DNA of 64,000 nucleotides from NCBI GenBank assembly GCA_944548615.1, contig OX155964.1, forward strand, positions 11,934,925 through 11,998,924, given 5' to 3'. Source of the DNA: Micropterix aruncella. Taxonomy: Eukaryota; Arthropoda; Insecta; Lepidoptera; Micropterigidae. How positions within the stretch are numbered: position 1 is the stretch's first letter; each line of letters begins with the position of its first letter. This document shows positions 1 through 10,900 of this stretch, piece by piece. Position numbers and translations under genes: made by a program. The notes beneath the pieces were generated by a model, which had not been told where the DNA came from, searched no databases, and worked only from the letters and a program-made list of their open reading frames with translations.

Positions 1-493
1 GTATTTAATCAGAAGGTATGTAGTAGGTTGCCAGTTCGTAACGCCTTGTTTGGTATTTCGCCGGTGTGTAGGTAGTGTGGGCGCGAGGTGAAGTCGTGGT
101 TGTGTGTCCGAAGTTTGAAGCGCCGCGATAGATTCGAAGGTAATGATGACCGCGTATACTATGCGTAGTTTGGTTGACTCGAAGGCAATGAAGAGCGCGA
201 GTACTCGCAGATGAGCGGTTACTGTCCGCCAGGGAATGATAAAATATGTGTCGAATGTACTGCTTTTTATATGGTATGTAGTGATGCAATAGTTGTGAGT
301 GGGATGAGAAATAAGTGTGTCAATTCGTATCGATTAGAAGAAATGACATTAGTCATCGTTTGACTGTGCATAAAATGCCGAATTTAGTTGGAAATCAATT
401 GCAGCTAGCTCGTGTATATTCGAGCGTGTTTGCGATTTCGATTCTATAGAAATTACTTTTTTGTTGTGGGTATGTTGGACCGAGTCTCCAACA
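1..493 (-). mobile_element. 3' LTR (cut by window edge) of a non-coding LTR retrotransposon
   Basis: Positions 1-493 repeat at 2806-3298 with only scattered differences, a spacing of 2805 bp, as expected for two LTRs of one element. On the - strand the repeat starts TGTTGGAGACTCGG at 493, which is a typical LTR start. The far end of this LTR lies to the left of the window. A 94-residue ORF occurs in both LTR copies (5-289 and 2810-3094), but it is only a by-product of the repeat and resembles no known protein. Confidence 0.85.
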
Positions 494-506
494 TGGCTCC
501 CCCCCT
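494..506 (-). other. polypurine tract of the LTR retrotransposon
   Basis: Read on the - strand, the bases immediately before the 3' LTR are AGGGGGGGAGCCA. A purine run touching the TGT start of the LTR is the usual plus-strand priming site of reverse transcription. It fixes the element's orientation as minus. Confidence 0.75.
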
Positions 507-2679
507 AGTGAAGAGCTTGTATATGCTAATATGGAAGGTCTTCACGATAAGTAACAACAAAAGTGCAAGTGTGATAAAAGTGTGTGTGAAATTGAGTTCA
601 TGAAAGTTTGAGAGTCGTATGTTATTATGCGAGTGTTCGAAAAGTTTGAGAACCGTATGTTGCTATGAGTGGCGAAGGCGTTATCGTTACAATGTGAATA
701 GACTGGCGTGGTTATAAATGTCAATAAGGAAAATAAATTAATACAATGGACAATGGCTCGTATAAAGGCTGACATGATAAAATTTGCTGGCCGTAAAAAG
801 AGTGAATACAATACAATAGGTTGTTAAAATGCTTACGCGACTTAAAATGTGGAGCGTATGGATTGATATTTATTTAGCGCGATAAGAATGTAAAAATGCG
901 ATTGTAAAAAAAAAAGAATATATTTTTGAATATTTTCGCGTGCGTGACATCTGAGGTTCATTGTTCGTTTTTCTGCGCGTTCGTGTGGACATCAGGTCTT
1001 GAAATTAAAGGTTCCCGTTTGAAGCTGTTCTGGAGTGCGGCGTCTCGTCTCTGCGATGAGGTTGTACGTTTCGGTGGTTTGAGTCGGTGAGTTGCTAAAC
1101 CATACAGTCGACTTCCAAATTGCTTTGACTCATACGGCGTATCCATGCATGTTGTGTGGGAATTTGCTCCTGTTCTTGTGAGTAATAACCTCGTTGATTA
1201 TTCGCCTTGGAATGAGTGGTTTCTCTATACCGCCTATTCTTTGGCGTTTTGTAATGTTCGTGATTGGGTCGGCTCAGCGTGCTGATTAGCGTAGTCCATT
1301 GTTGTATTTAAGGCTTGGTATTGAGTGTTGATGTTTTCGTGGTCGGTTAGAGTGCTGCGCTGTAAGTTCCGTTTCGTTTTCCGTTTGCAATATAAAAGTT
1401 GTTCTTCCGTTGCGGGTCGTTTCCTTTGTGCCGTTGTGAGTTTATCGTTTGAAATTGTGACTCTTGTAGTTGAGAAGGCATTTAGGCCGATAGTGTCCTT
1501 GGTCAGCTGTTAGTCTATACTGGACCTAAATGCCATTCTCCCGGATATGTGTGGGATGCAGTTCCGCCAGGCTGCATAATTGTCCCGTTGCGTTGCGCCG
1601 CTGCAGGTCATCACTCTGCACAAGGCGTCTTAGTTGAGTCCCGTGAAGAGTTGATACGATTGTGTTGACTTCCATTAGGATTTACCTGGGAGTGTAACAA
1701 TAACATTTTCGTCAGTACAAGTTCCCAGGGTCGCAAATCGTCGATTCTATAAGGTTCGTTTAACGTTCGTTGATTGATCCGAGGTGTGTGTTTGTTTTAT
1801 ATGTAGCATTTGTAATTGTGAGTGTTCGATAACGTTGTCGTGTAGCCTTGACCGTGATTCGCGTGTTCGCTAGTGATTGTAGGTATTTGCCGTCTACTTG
1901 CCGTTTGTATTTTTAATTTATTTGCAGGAGTGCTTGCTTGCTATACTGACTTTGATTATGCGGGAATTTACTTCCGCCATGATGCACGTTTGCATTTTAT
2001 TATTCATTGTTTAATTGCTCGTTCGTTTCGCTGTGCGGGGATTTAGGCGTCCGTCTCGGTGCAGCGTTATTTGTCGGCTGTGGTCGGTCATTGTGTTGGC
2101 TCGTTATCTGCATGTGTAGCATTTTCGCGATCAGCTGTGTCGCTTCGAGTAGATTAAGTTACTGGCTGATATGTTCGTTGATATTTTGTAGCGTATGTTG
2201 TTTTGAATGAGTGCGTTGCTCGTAGTAATTTTCAGAGATTCGTTGTTGTTTCCATTTTGTAGTCCGCATGACGTTGTTAGAATTGTTGACATCCAGCTAT
2301 GGGATATGACTGACGTTGCAACAGTACGGTATTGTTGTCGTACAACATCAGTGTCGCCAATTAATTGAGATATAGAGTTCGTCAGCCTTGAGTTGTTTGG
2401 GAGTCGAGCTGCCGTGTTTTCGTTTCAGTGCGATGGAAGCATAGTTTATTGTGTCGCCGTGTCGTTTATGCAGTGTTTGATAGTTTTACTTGTCCAGCAT
2501 GAGCGGTGTAGTGTCGCATAATGAAGTTGAATGTCATGCTGATCCAAGGATCATTCCCTGTGTGTTGTTAATTTCGTTGGTTGTAGTGTCGCCTTAGTAA
2601 TTGTTTTCGTTGTTCCTTAATTCCCACGACGTTTGATACGAACACGCCTACGCCTTCACGCCTACACCTTCACGTCGGG

Positions 2680-2698
2680 AATCACGTCGGGGTCACCA
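2680..2698 (-). other. primer-binding site matching tRNA-Trp
   Basis: On the - strand the sequence TGGTGACCCCGACGTGATT lies one base inside the 5' LTR. Its complement, read on the + strand, equals the 3' end of insect tRNA-Trp including the CCA tail. Priming by tRNA-Trp is a known trait of the CsRn1 clade of Ty3/gypsy elements, so that affiliation is proposed here, by inference only, because no pol gene is present. Confidence 0.75.
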
Positions 2699-2699
2699 A

Positions 2700-3298
2700 T
2701 GTGAGAGTGACCACCCTTCACTAGACTCCAATTGATTGTGAGCGAAGGGTGGTTCTCATCAGTAAGTTTTCTCCGTTATTGAAAGTCGTCGTAGTTGAAG
2801 TTGAAGTATTTAATCAGAAGGTATGTAGTAGATTGCCAGTTCGTAACGCCTTGTTTGGTATTTCGCCGGTGTGTAGGTAGTGTGGGCGCGAGGTGAAGTC
2901 GTGGTTGTGTGTCCGAAGTTTGAAGCGCCGCGATAGATTCGAAGGTAATGATGACCGCGTATACTATGCGTAGTTTGGTTGACTCGAAGGCAATGAAGAG
3001 CGCGAGTACTTGCAGATGAGCGGTTACTGTCCGCCAGGGAATGATAAAATATGTGTCGAATGTACTGCTTTTTATATGGTATGTAGTGATGCAATAGTTA
3101 TGAGTGGGGTGAGAAATAAGTGTGTCAATTCGTATCGATTAGAAGAAATGACATTAGTCATCGTTTGACTGTACATAAAATGCCGAATTTAGTTGGAAAT
3201 CAATTGCAGCTGACTCGTGTATATTCGAGCGTGTTTGCGATTTTGATTCTATAGAAATTATTTTTTTGTTGTGGGTATGTTGGACCGAGTCTCCAACA
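2700..3298 (-). mobile_element. 5' LTR (complete, 599 bp) of the same retrotransposon
   Basis: On the - strand this LTR runs from TGTTGGAGACTCGG (3298) to CACTCTCACA (2700), so it has the TG...CA ends of an LTR. The first 20 bases contain a short palindrome, TGTTGGA with TCCAACA. It is almost identical to 1-493, so insertion looks fairly recent. The flanking target duplication cannot be checked because the other outer edge is outside the window. Confidence 0.85.
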
Positions 3299-3553
3299 AA
3301 CATAACCAACAGCATACAACTATTTGACATAAGGGTTAGTGTTGCCACGTCAAATTACTTTTCCCTCACTTCGAAATATTTTCTACTCTTTTCGCCAAAC
3401 TGTACCTTGCAATGTTTGTTGTTAGTTTGTTTTGTCCAAACCTTGCAATCTGAATTAGAACCACTTCCTCTTATCCTATGAAGTTAAAATTTTACATGTT
3501 GGTTGAGTTCTGATGACAATGCATTTTTATGATGAGCACGACCTGATTCTACA

Positions 3554-4018
3554 TCCAGGATCGGTTCCCGACGAGGCTTCTCTTCCACGGTCGACGGCAC
3601 AGGCACACACTTTTGTATACGCATTCAATTATGATAACCTGCTCTAAATTTCACCATAACATGGCTGCTTTTTTTTAAAAAATTTTTTTTTAAATTTTTT
3701 ATTTTAAGTTTCACCATGACATGACATGGCTGCCTCTAAATTTCACCATGACACCCAGGGTTGGCTCCCCACGAGAGGACTCCTCAACGGTTAACAGCAC
3801 AGAAACGATTTTTTTATTCGTATTCAATTATGATAGCCCGTTCTAAATTTCACCGCCACAGGGCTGCTGCACCCAGGGTTGGCTTCCAACGAGGGTACTA
3901 CTCAACGGTCAACACGAAATTCACGAAACAAACACGAAATTCTGTATAGCCTTCAATTATGATAGCCCATTTTAAGTTCCACTATGACATGGTTGCTGCA
4001 CACAGGGTTGGCTCGGGA
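3554..4018. repeat. diverged ~120-bp tandem repeat, about 3.5 units
   Basis: A unit built from a CCAGGGTTGGCT-like start, a CTCAACGGT box, TTCAATTATGATA and a CTAAATTTCACCATGAC-ATGGCTGC end recurs near 3554, 3754 and 3871, with a partial unit from about 3996. The copies have drifted, and the first is followed by a poly-T/A insertion near 3670-3705. No coding capacity is evident; a 62-codon ORF at 3761 crosses the units. Confidence 0.65.
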
Positions 4019-5340
4019 TACATAATTTTAATAAAAGCTTGTTTTTTAAAATATGTTTTTAACTATTATCTTATTGTTTAATAACCATGTGGGCCGTGGC
4101 CTCAGACTAGCTATGGACGAGATTTTCATACCCAAATTAAATTGTGTATTCTAGATTACAATCAGACGTAGATAAGTTACACAATTATAAATTAATAGGA
4201 TGACGACGTATCAAGCCTTTCCCATTGTATATATTATAATCAATTGGACAGTCACATCCCTAAGCACTATTCAGTTATTATTGACACGTAATTATTAAAG
4301 TACTAGGTAGTATAAACAAGTAATTTCAATTCGGTGGATTCAATTATTCACATTCGTTGGGTTAACTAAGAATATCATAAGGAATCTTTTAAATTAAAAT
4401 CTGAAGTTGCTGCAAAAAATACCGCTAGCGTCCTGCAACGGCGAGGTTGAAAACAATGCCCAACTCGAGTTTCCGCCTTGTAGAAGTTGTCCGGAGCACG
4501 ATGCTATTTTTATCCGCGACTCCAAAGGTTTTAAAAGGAGGTTCAGCAGCTCCCGCCCAACGCTCGAAGGACGGCCGCGAGTGGTCGCGTCGTGCGATCC
4601 CGGCGGCGCAGGAAACCGTGTATGTACATAGTTGTGCGGATCAATACTAGGAACGTCTTAACGGCCAATTCGTCGCTGGAACCTCGTTAGTATACTTCGT
4701 CTGGAAAGCGCCAAAGTTCAATTGAGGGAAGCGCGCTTACACCTACCAAGGCCCGTAGCCCTCTTGTCCACACACGTTTTTTTCGCCGAGAAAGCTTCGT
4801 GGACAAGCTTCCATAGTGAGTCATACAACACTGGCGACACGGCGAATAAACCGTGGATTTTCACGGCGAAACGCATGTGGACGAAAGGGGAATAGCCCGC
4901 GTCACCGGAACAGCTGCACGAAGCGACTAGCTGCGCGAGTCCTGACCCGGCCGCTTCTACCCACCCCCCTGGGGTCTCCGAGTCGCTGCGTCGCCGTGCG
5001 AATTGGTTCTGGCAGAGGAGCGTGGTGGTCCGTCGCCTTGGAGTAGGAGGTAGTTGCGGCTGGAGCCAAGTATACTCAACAAGCTATGCAGTGAGGAGGA
5101 ACCTGCCACATATAATCCAGGGCCATGGACCCGGCTCACGAGACTCCCCGCACAAAGCTAACATAGCTACAGGAAGACGTCACGGGCCTTAGAAAAGCTT
5201 GTCGACTGAGATACTGGATGGATACCCGCCCCATGCAGGTTCAGACTTTGGGAGAGAGACCGACCGTGCAGACGTCTAGTAACCTATTTTAAGCCGTATC
5301 GCCATACAATTTTTGGGAAAATTGTATCCGTTGAAATTAT
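4019..5340. other. no gene seen; AT-rich, then a GC-richer block
   Basis: 4019-4400 is AT-rich and featureless. About 4400-5290 has clearly higher GC and many CpGs, with short overlapping ORFs (for example 4407-4631 and 4816-5046) that resemble no protein I know. The sharp base-composition change suggests an inserted element or a CpG-rich exon/promoter, but no ends or repeats were found. Confidence 0.35.
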
Positions 5341-5627
5341 AAATATTTGTGACAGATTTAGAGGAGGTAAATAAATTATTTGCAGCCTGTTTTGTGTCCG
5401 TGACAATTCACGGACGAAAAGTGAAGGACGATCCTTCTGGACCAGCGGTGAGGTTTATCCGAATAATTGAAATTATCGTCCACAACAACGATATATACTG
5501 GGATAAAACACTCGCCCGATGTGCGGAACATAAGATTTGAAGTTTAGATATTTTAAGTAATGAGGATAGTGTTTACAGTTTCTAATAGCATTTTGACTGA
5601 AAAATGGGAATATGTGCAGTTTATTTT

Positions 5628-5897
5628 TTTCTGGAGAGACCAAGATCTTTAGAGAGGTGACATAGAGATTTGGTTGGCAGGCCACGAGGGCCAACTTCCA
5701 CCGCGTGAATGTGAACAGTAGTGAAATATTTTTCGCATTAGAGCCATCCCGCATAAACTGTAAAGGGGTTTGGTGGGTACTGTCAAACCCTTCTTGGCAC
5801 GAGCACTGGGAGGCTAATTACCTCGTGAATAACAGCAAGGTTTTTGTCGTGGCGGTAAGTGTATCGTCTTTGATCTAACGCCACCTTGCAGACAGTA
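5628..5897 (-). mobile_element. fragment of RLE non-LTR retrotransposon, internally deleted
   Basis: The sequence follows the - strand copy at 13935-14470: the TTTCTGGARAGRCCAAGATC start, the GGCAGGCCACGAG box and the ACCTCGTGAATAACAGC box all match. About 255 bp present in the long copy (around 14030-14285) is missing here. It covers part of the endonuclease end of the ORF and is broken. Confidence 0.8.
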
Positions 5898-6334
5898 TGT
5901 AGGTTACCTACATTTCGGTGTAGGTGTTAAACGGTATTTAAAAGCCTATACATCGCTTTTTTATAGAGATAGAGCAAATATGTTTACATATTCGGAATTA
6001 GTGTGCTAAAGATAATGATGTGACATTCATCTTCAATATATAATAGTTCGATAAACTGCATAAATAAGATAAAGAAAGTTGAAAAAACAGTCATCTATGC
6101 GCACTATAGCGGCAGAAAATGGCAGTGATCATACTCATAACAATGTTTTTTATGTTAATCTTCTCAATCATGTAGTAGAGTATAGGTATAAACTTATATG
6201 GAATTCATAGCTTATAAATTTATCAATTTTAACGTACCGCAGGATAAAAAACTTTTTCTGGTCGATTCGTCTTAAAATGTTTCATAGCAAAATCATCTTT
6301 ACGAATGTTCGGAACTCTCGGCACCCGAGTTAAT
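5898..6334. other. no gene seen
   Basis: AT-rich sequence without a long ORF, clear repeat or RNA structure. It would be the 3' side of the - strand ORF that follows if that ORF is a real exon. Confidence 0.4.
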
Positions 6335-6697
6335 CTAGCACATGATCGGCTTATTTACACATGTATCACATATTAGTTGACCTAACTTGCAAACGCGCAA
6401 GTATAAGCAAGAAGATATTGGAAATAAAATAATGTACCGGCAACACCACGAGACGAGTGACGGGCGACGGCAAGACCAGCGGGCCCCTAGGTGGTTGCGT
6501 TGGTCCTGGTCATCGTGGAATGCCCGCTCTACACGTTGACCGATGCTGCGCGACATCGTTGAGGTGAAAACGGATCGGCACCACGTCGACGGGTGAACAA
6601 TGTATGGGAAAGAGCGAGAGATATAGACAATGGCACATATGTTGGCTAACGAGTAGAGCGAGCCGAAGAATATTTTCGCCATGCCCCGGATTGCCAT
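6335..6697 (-). CDS. unrecognised 120-codon ORF, divergent from PGS1
   Basis: The ORF starts 468 bp from the PGS1 start codon on the opposite strand, with MAIRGMAKIFFGSLYSLANI, a hydrophobic N-terminus with basic residues that could be a signal or mitochondrial sequence. Base composition is higher in GC than its flanks, which fits a first coding exon of a gene reading leftwards. The last ~30 residues look less protein-like, and a splice donor such as GGTACAT near 6433 may end the exon. I recognise no family. It could equally be a chance ORF. Confidence 0.3.
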   Translation of the reverse strand: MAIRGMAKIFFGSLYSLANICAIVYISRSFPYIVHPSTWCRSVFTSTMSRSIGQRVERAFHDDQDQRNHLGARWSCRRPSLVSWCCRYIILFPISSCLYLRVCKLGQLICDTCVNKPIMC

Positions 6698-7165
6698 TGA
6701 TTGTGGGAATGACTACTGTTGATGACGTCAGAGAATTTTATTAGACATTTATTTTTAATTGACGTAGGGCGCGCATAGGGCCTGGCTCTCTGCGTTGGGA
6801 GAAACGTTTATCATGTTAGGTACCTATGTTACCAATTCTAATAAAAATAATCGTGGCTTTGCCACGCAATAATACAAAAAAGAAGGTACATACTCACCGC
6901 AACAAATGTTTTTCAATGATTAATACAGACTTAATACGGATGATTAAACTCACTGTACTTTATAACAATTATGCCACGACAAAATAGTAACATAGGTACA
7001 CGATCTAAATGGAGAACGAAATGCCTGCGATAAAATGCATGAAACGTCAAAAAGGTGTTTGGACATAAGTATTTATAGCGACATGGCAACCCTTAACAAA
7101 CTGTCAAATTTGACGTTTTGCTTATTGCTTCGTGATGTGCCTGGAGGTCGGAAAATGTCGTGAAA

Positions 7166-7997
7166 ATGTGGAAACGTTTCTTAAGCACAGTGGTGGAAGT
7201 GCAATATCCAATTCAAGAAACAATGCCGTTGTTTAAGACACCAATTTCTCTCTTGTCGTTCAGAAGAGAGGAGCTGAAAACCCTCGATTGGCTGTTCGCC
7301 GTCGCTCCATGCTTTCCCGTTAAATCTGAGAACGTCTCTATCATTTTAGAACCGAAAGAATTTTACGATACACTCGTAAATAAATGTGAAAACGCGCAGA
7401 AGCGAATAACGTTCGCCAGTCTGTATTTAGGTACCGGATTGCTGGAGCAGAATCTTCTAAAAGTGGTCGATTCTACGTTACAAAGAAGTGTGATTGTTAA
7501 TATTTTGCTCGATTACCAAAGAGGGACCCGTGGAAATATCAGTTCTAAATCACTGCTGCTCCCGCTAGTGCAAAAATATGAGAAACGCTGCAAGATATCG
7601 CTGTATCATACCCCATATCTGCGAGGACTGTACAAGAAACTCGTCCCTCAGCGCTGGAACGAATTGATCGGCCTCCAGCACATGAAAGTCTACTTGATTG
7701 ATGACACCGTCATAATAAGTGGCGCGAATTTATCAAACGACTATTTCACAAACCGGCAAGACAGATACGTCGTCGTCGAAGACACAAATTTAGCAAATTT
7801 TTATTCCGATTTAATTCAGAATGTACAGGAGTTCAGCTTGCAGCTCAACAAAGAAGATAAAGTAGTCAATTTGGAGAGTAGCTTATCGCCGTATAGCGGA
7901 GATAAAAATGAATTTATTGCGCGAGCGCACGATAAAGTTCTTAATTTCTTCCAGAGTACGGTGAAGGATCAACAGGAGAAGAGTGACCAGAATCTGT
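7166..7997 (+). CDS. PGS1: PGS1 exon 1
   Basis: This exon codes for residues 1-277 and the first base of codon 278, and contains the first HKD motif. The open frame runs on to 8083 but the protein match stops at the donor T|GTAAGT (7998). Joining to exon 2 creates a Ser codon and continues as QAETWIFPLIEMG, which fits the family. Reading through would add an unrelated tail and lose the second catalytic half. Confidence 0.93.
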
Positions 7998-10900
7998 GTA
8001 AGTATATCACTGGAGAAGGCAGTGTTGCCAAATTAGCGACTTTATCTCTAGTTTTAGTAACTTTTTCTAGGGACCTACAGTGAACAAGTAAATATATTAA
8101 AAAGAATAAAAAACACGCTGCTGTTACAGAAAGTGAACTATTATATTTATAATTATTTTTATTACCGTTTTTTATGAAATATTTGTGGTTTATGTTATAA
8201 ATAAAATAAAATGCACCGACGGTTATGTAATTTACCGACCGAAATCGGGCCCATCATATATAATTATTACACTTCTGGGAGGTGAACGGTGGATTCCGGA
8301 CTAACGACCGGCTATGGTAGGTTTAGGACAGCTGTCTTGCCACATGTGAGCGTTCACCTTACCACCCTTCGAAGCCATAGAATTTGAGATGCGGAAATTG
8401 CGGTTTAGATACCCCTCAAGCACGTAACATCCATTTGGGGACATGTATGGCGGCCGCCTAACAATCCGTAACATCCGATTTTGGATATCGCGCTCGCCGC
8501 TGCGAAAAATGCAATTTACGATTCGAATCGTCGTACTTTAATGCTTTCTGACCGCGGGACGACATGGCCAAATAATCTTTCATTCGCCGGCCAACGACGA
8601 TAACATCGACCGCCGATTTAAAAACTCAGCATTAGACGTCAAAACAGCAGTGTCGATCGGCCCCCCCGCGGCGGCGTATAGGTTCCGCGAAGTGTTTGTT
8701 TTGTGAATTGTTTTGTGGATATAAGTGCAGTGTATACCGGATAAAAGTAAGTAATTTCCCTTTTTAAGTAGTTTAGCCATTAGGATTATTCAATTTCCAC
8801 AATCAATTTGCTGTTTTTCACGAATTTTCGAAGAAAACACTTTGTCAACAATGGCCAACAATGTGAAAAAATGGCCGTTTTTATTTTGTAATGTTTGTGA
8901 AATATCCCTATATATCGCGAAACATGACGTAATGTCGCTTTAATTTACTAATAAAATAGGTATTGCTTCATTTACATCCTAAGTTATCACATAATTAGGC
9001 GTATTTTGAACATTATATGTTGTTTTTCTAATATGGCTCGCGAAAATGAAACTTGTTTTGATAATTACTATGAGAGAAAAAAGTGCGATTTTCCATAGTT
9101 TTTCGATGAAATGTGACTCTTTGGAGTATAGTAATTAGTTATTAGACATATAATAAGTCTATGATAAGACAATATAATTGAAAAAATCTAACGAATTTTA
9201 TATTATGGGCATTCAAAGTTTATTATTAGGTTCGAACGCGGAAACTCTCAAAACTTTAGATTTTTCTATAATATCAGACAAAGTTCAAAGTTCTGGTGTG
9301 ATTTCTAAGAAGAAGTGATGTAGTAATAAAGTTATTTTGAAAGAATTTCATATAAAAAAATACCATAAGTAGTCACAAATTAAAAATTAAAAAAATTTTT
9401 TTTTACGAGAATAAATAAAATTTTTCTTGGCTGAATAAATAAATATTTTTTCCGTATTTTTGTATGCAAATAAGTAAAAAAAAAATATCGTTTTGGTAAA
9501 GCATTTAATAAAGAACATAACTGTATTTACAATTTTTAATATTTACAAAAACTGTATTTACAAAAAAATCGAAATGATTTTATAGGCGAGTTTTTTTCAG
9601 TTTGCCAATTTTGTAATATTTATTCATTATTATCTTAATTGTTTTACGAGATAAGGTTATAATGTTTTATATGTCAAATTTCAATGCGATCATTTTTCTC
9701 TTTATCTTTTTTTATTCCGTTTAGTGGTTTATAAGTTATGATCGTTTTTCTCAAGGCCGTTGACTCGCGTCGATTTTTTGCGCGCGAATATGTCGCGCGC
9801 AAAAGTGATAGGTGTTTTTACCTCGCAACGTGAGGGGTTAATCCGTTTTAATATATTTCCGAAATTTACTCAACCAGACCTTTCATTCGACACTAAACAC
9901 GATATATTTATGTTAATTTATTGACATTTAGACAACTACTTACTTGATATTTGGACAGTTAAGATACTCTATGATACTCGGGATGGCAACGATTCTAACA
10001 ATGCCATACACTTCTAAATCGGTTTAAGCTTTTAGAAGTTATGGTGGAATAAGAAAAACATATATAGATGAACGCTGAACGCATTACACTCCTTTTTTGT
10101 TGGGCAGTCTGTTGCATCTGGCGATTTTATTATGTAGCAGCGTACTATGCAGCAGTACTTTCCCGGCCCACCAACCGACAAGGAGGGAAAATGAATGCGC
10201 ATTTTTTCGTTGAAATGATGGAAATATCCGTTTTGAGGCCCCCTAAGACGAGTAAGACCATATTCAGATTGAAGTTTGCCAGTGTGTCTGTCTGTCTGTC
10301 TGTCTGTGTTTGTATATTCCTCCTTGATAGTGCCCAAACGATTAATCCGATTGAGCTGAAATTCGCCATGCATGCATCATTTGGTTATGTCAAGTTGAAA
10401 AGGTTGTAGTTGAAATCGCTCCACCAGGGAGTGCACTAGTCATATTTCAATCCCGAATTATGGGACTCAGAAACTTGAAATTTGGTACACAGATGCCTTG
10501 GTGGGCCGAAACCACATTGTGAAATTTTAGTTGGAAATATCTAGGCTAATAATAATTTAATTCCGCCATACATTTTAATTCAATATTAACGTTATCTGTT
10601 GGTGCTTGTCCCAACCCCGCCCTTAGCCGATAAACGAACTGCGTTGCCCGAGGCGTCGCAATGGAACCCAACCGGGTTCGTCTGCCGGCTCATTGATTTT
10701 ATTTATGATATCAATGTTCATATGAAATTAGTCCTTGGCTGCTTGCCGGGAAATCTCGGGGTGACTCAACCGATTTTTTAAATTTATTAGCGTTTTAGAG
10801 AGTTTTGGAAGATTTTCGAAGACACTTAAATTGCTTAACATTTTGAGGAATCTCTTAAATTAGCATCATAATCGAATCCAAAACCTAATCTAATCGTATA

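Larger units (their letters stand above)
494..2699 (-). mobile_element. internal region of LTR retrotransposon, no gag-pol
   Basis: About 2.2 kb lies between primer-binding site and polypurine tract. Its longest reading frames are under 100 codons, and no protease, reverse transcriptase, RNase H or integrase motif was seen on either strand. The + strand is rich in G and T. The element therefore looks non-autonomous (LARD- or TRIM-like) or heavily deleted. With both LTRs it would depend on proteins supplied by a relative elsewhere in the genome. Confidence 0.7.

Noticed and set aside
5..3094. Duplicate 94-codon ORF (5-289 and 2810-3094) as a conserved gene pair
   Set aside because: It lies wholly in the two LTR copies; its conservation only reflects LTR identity.
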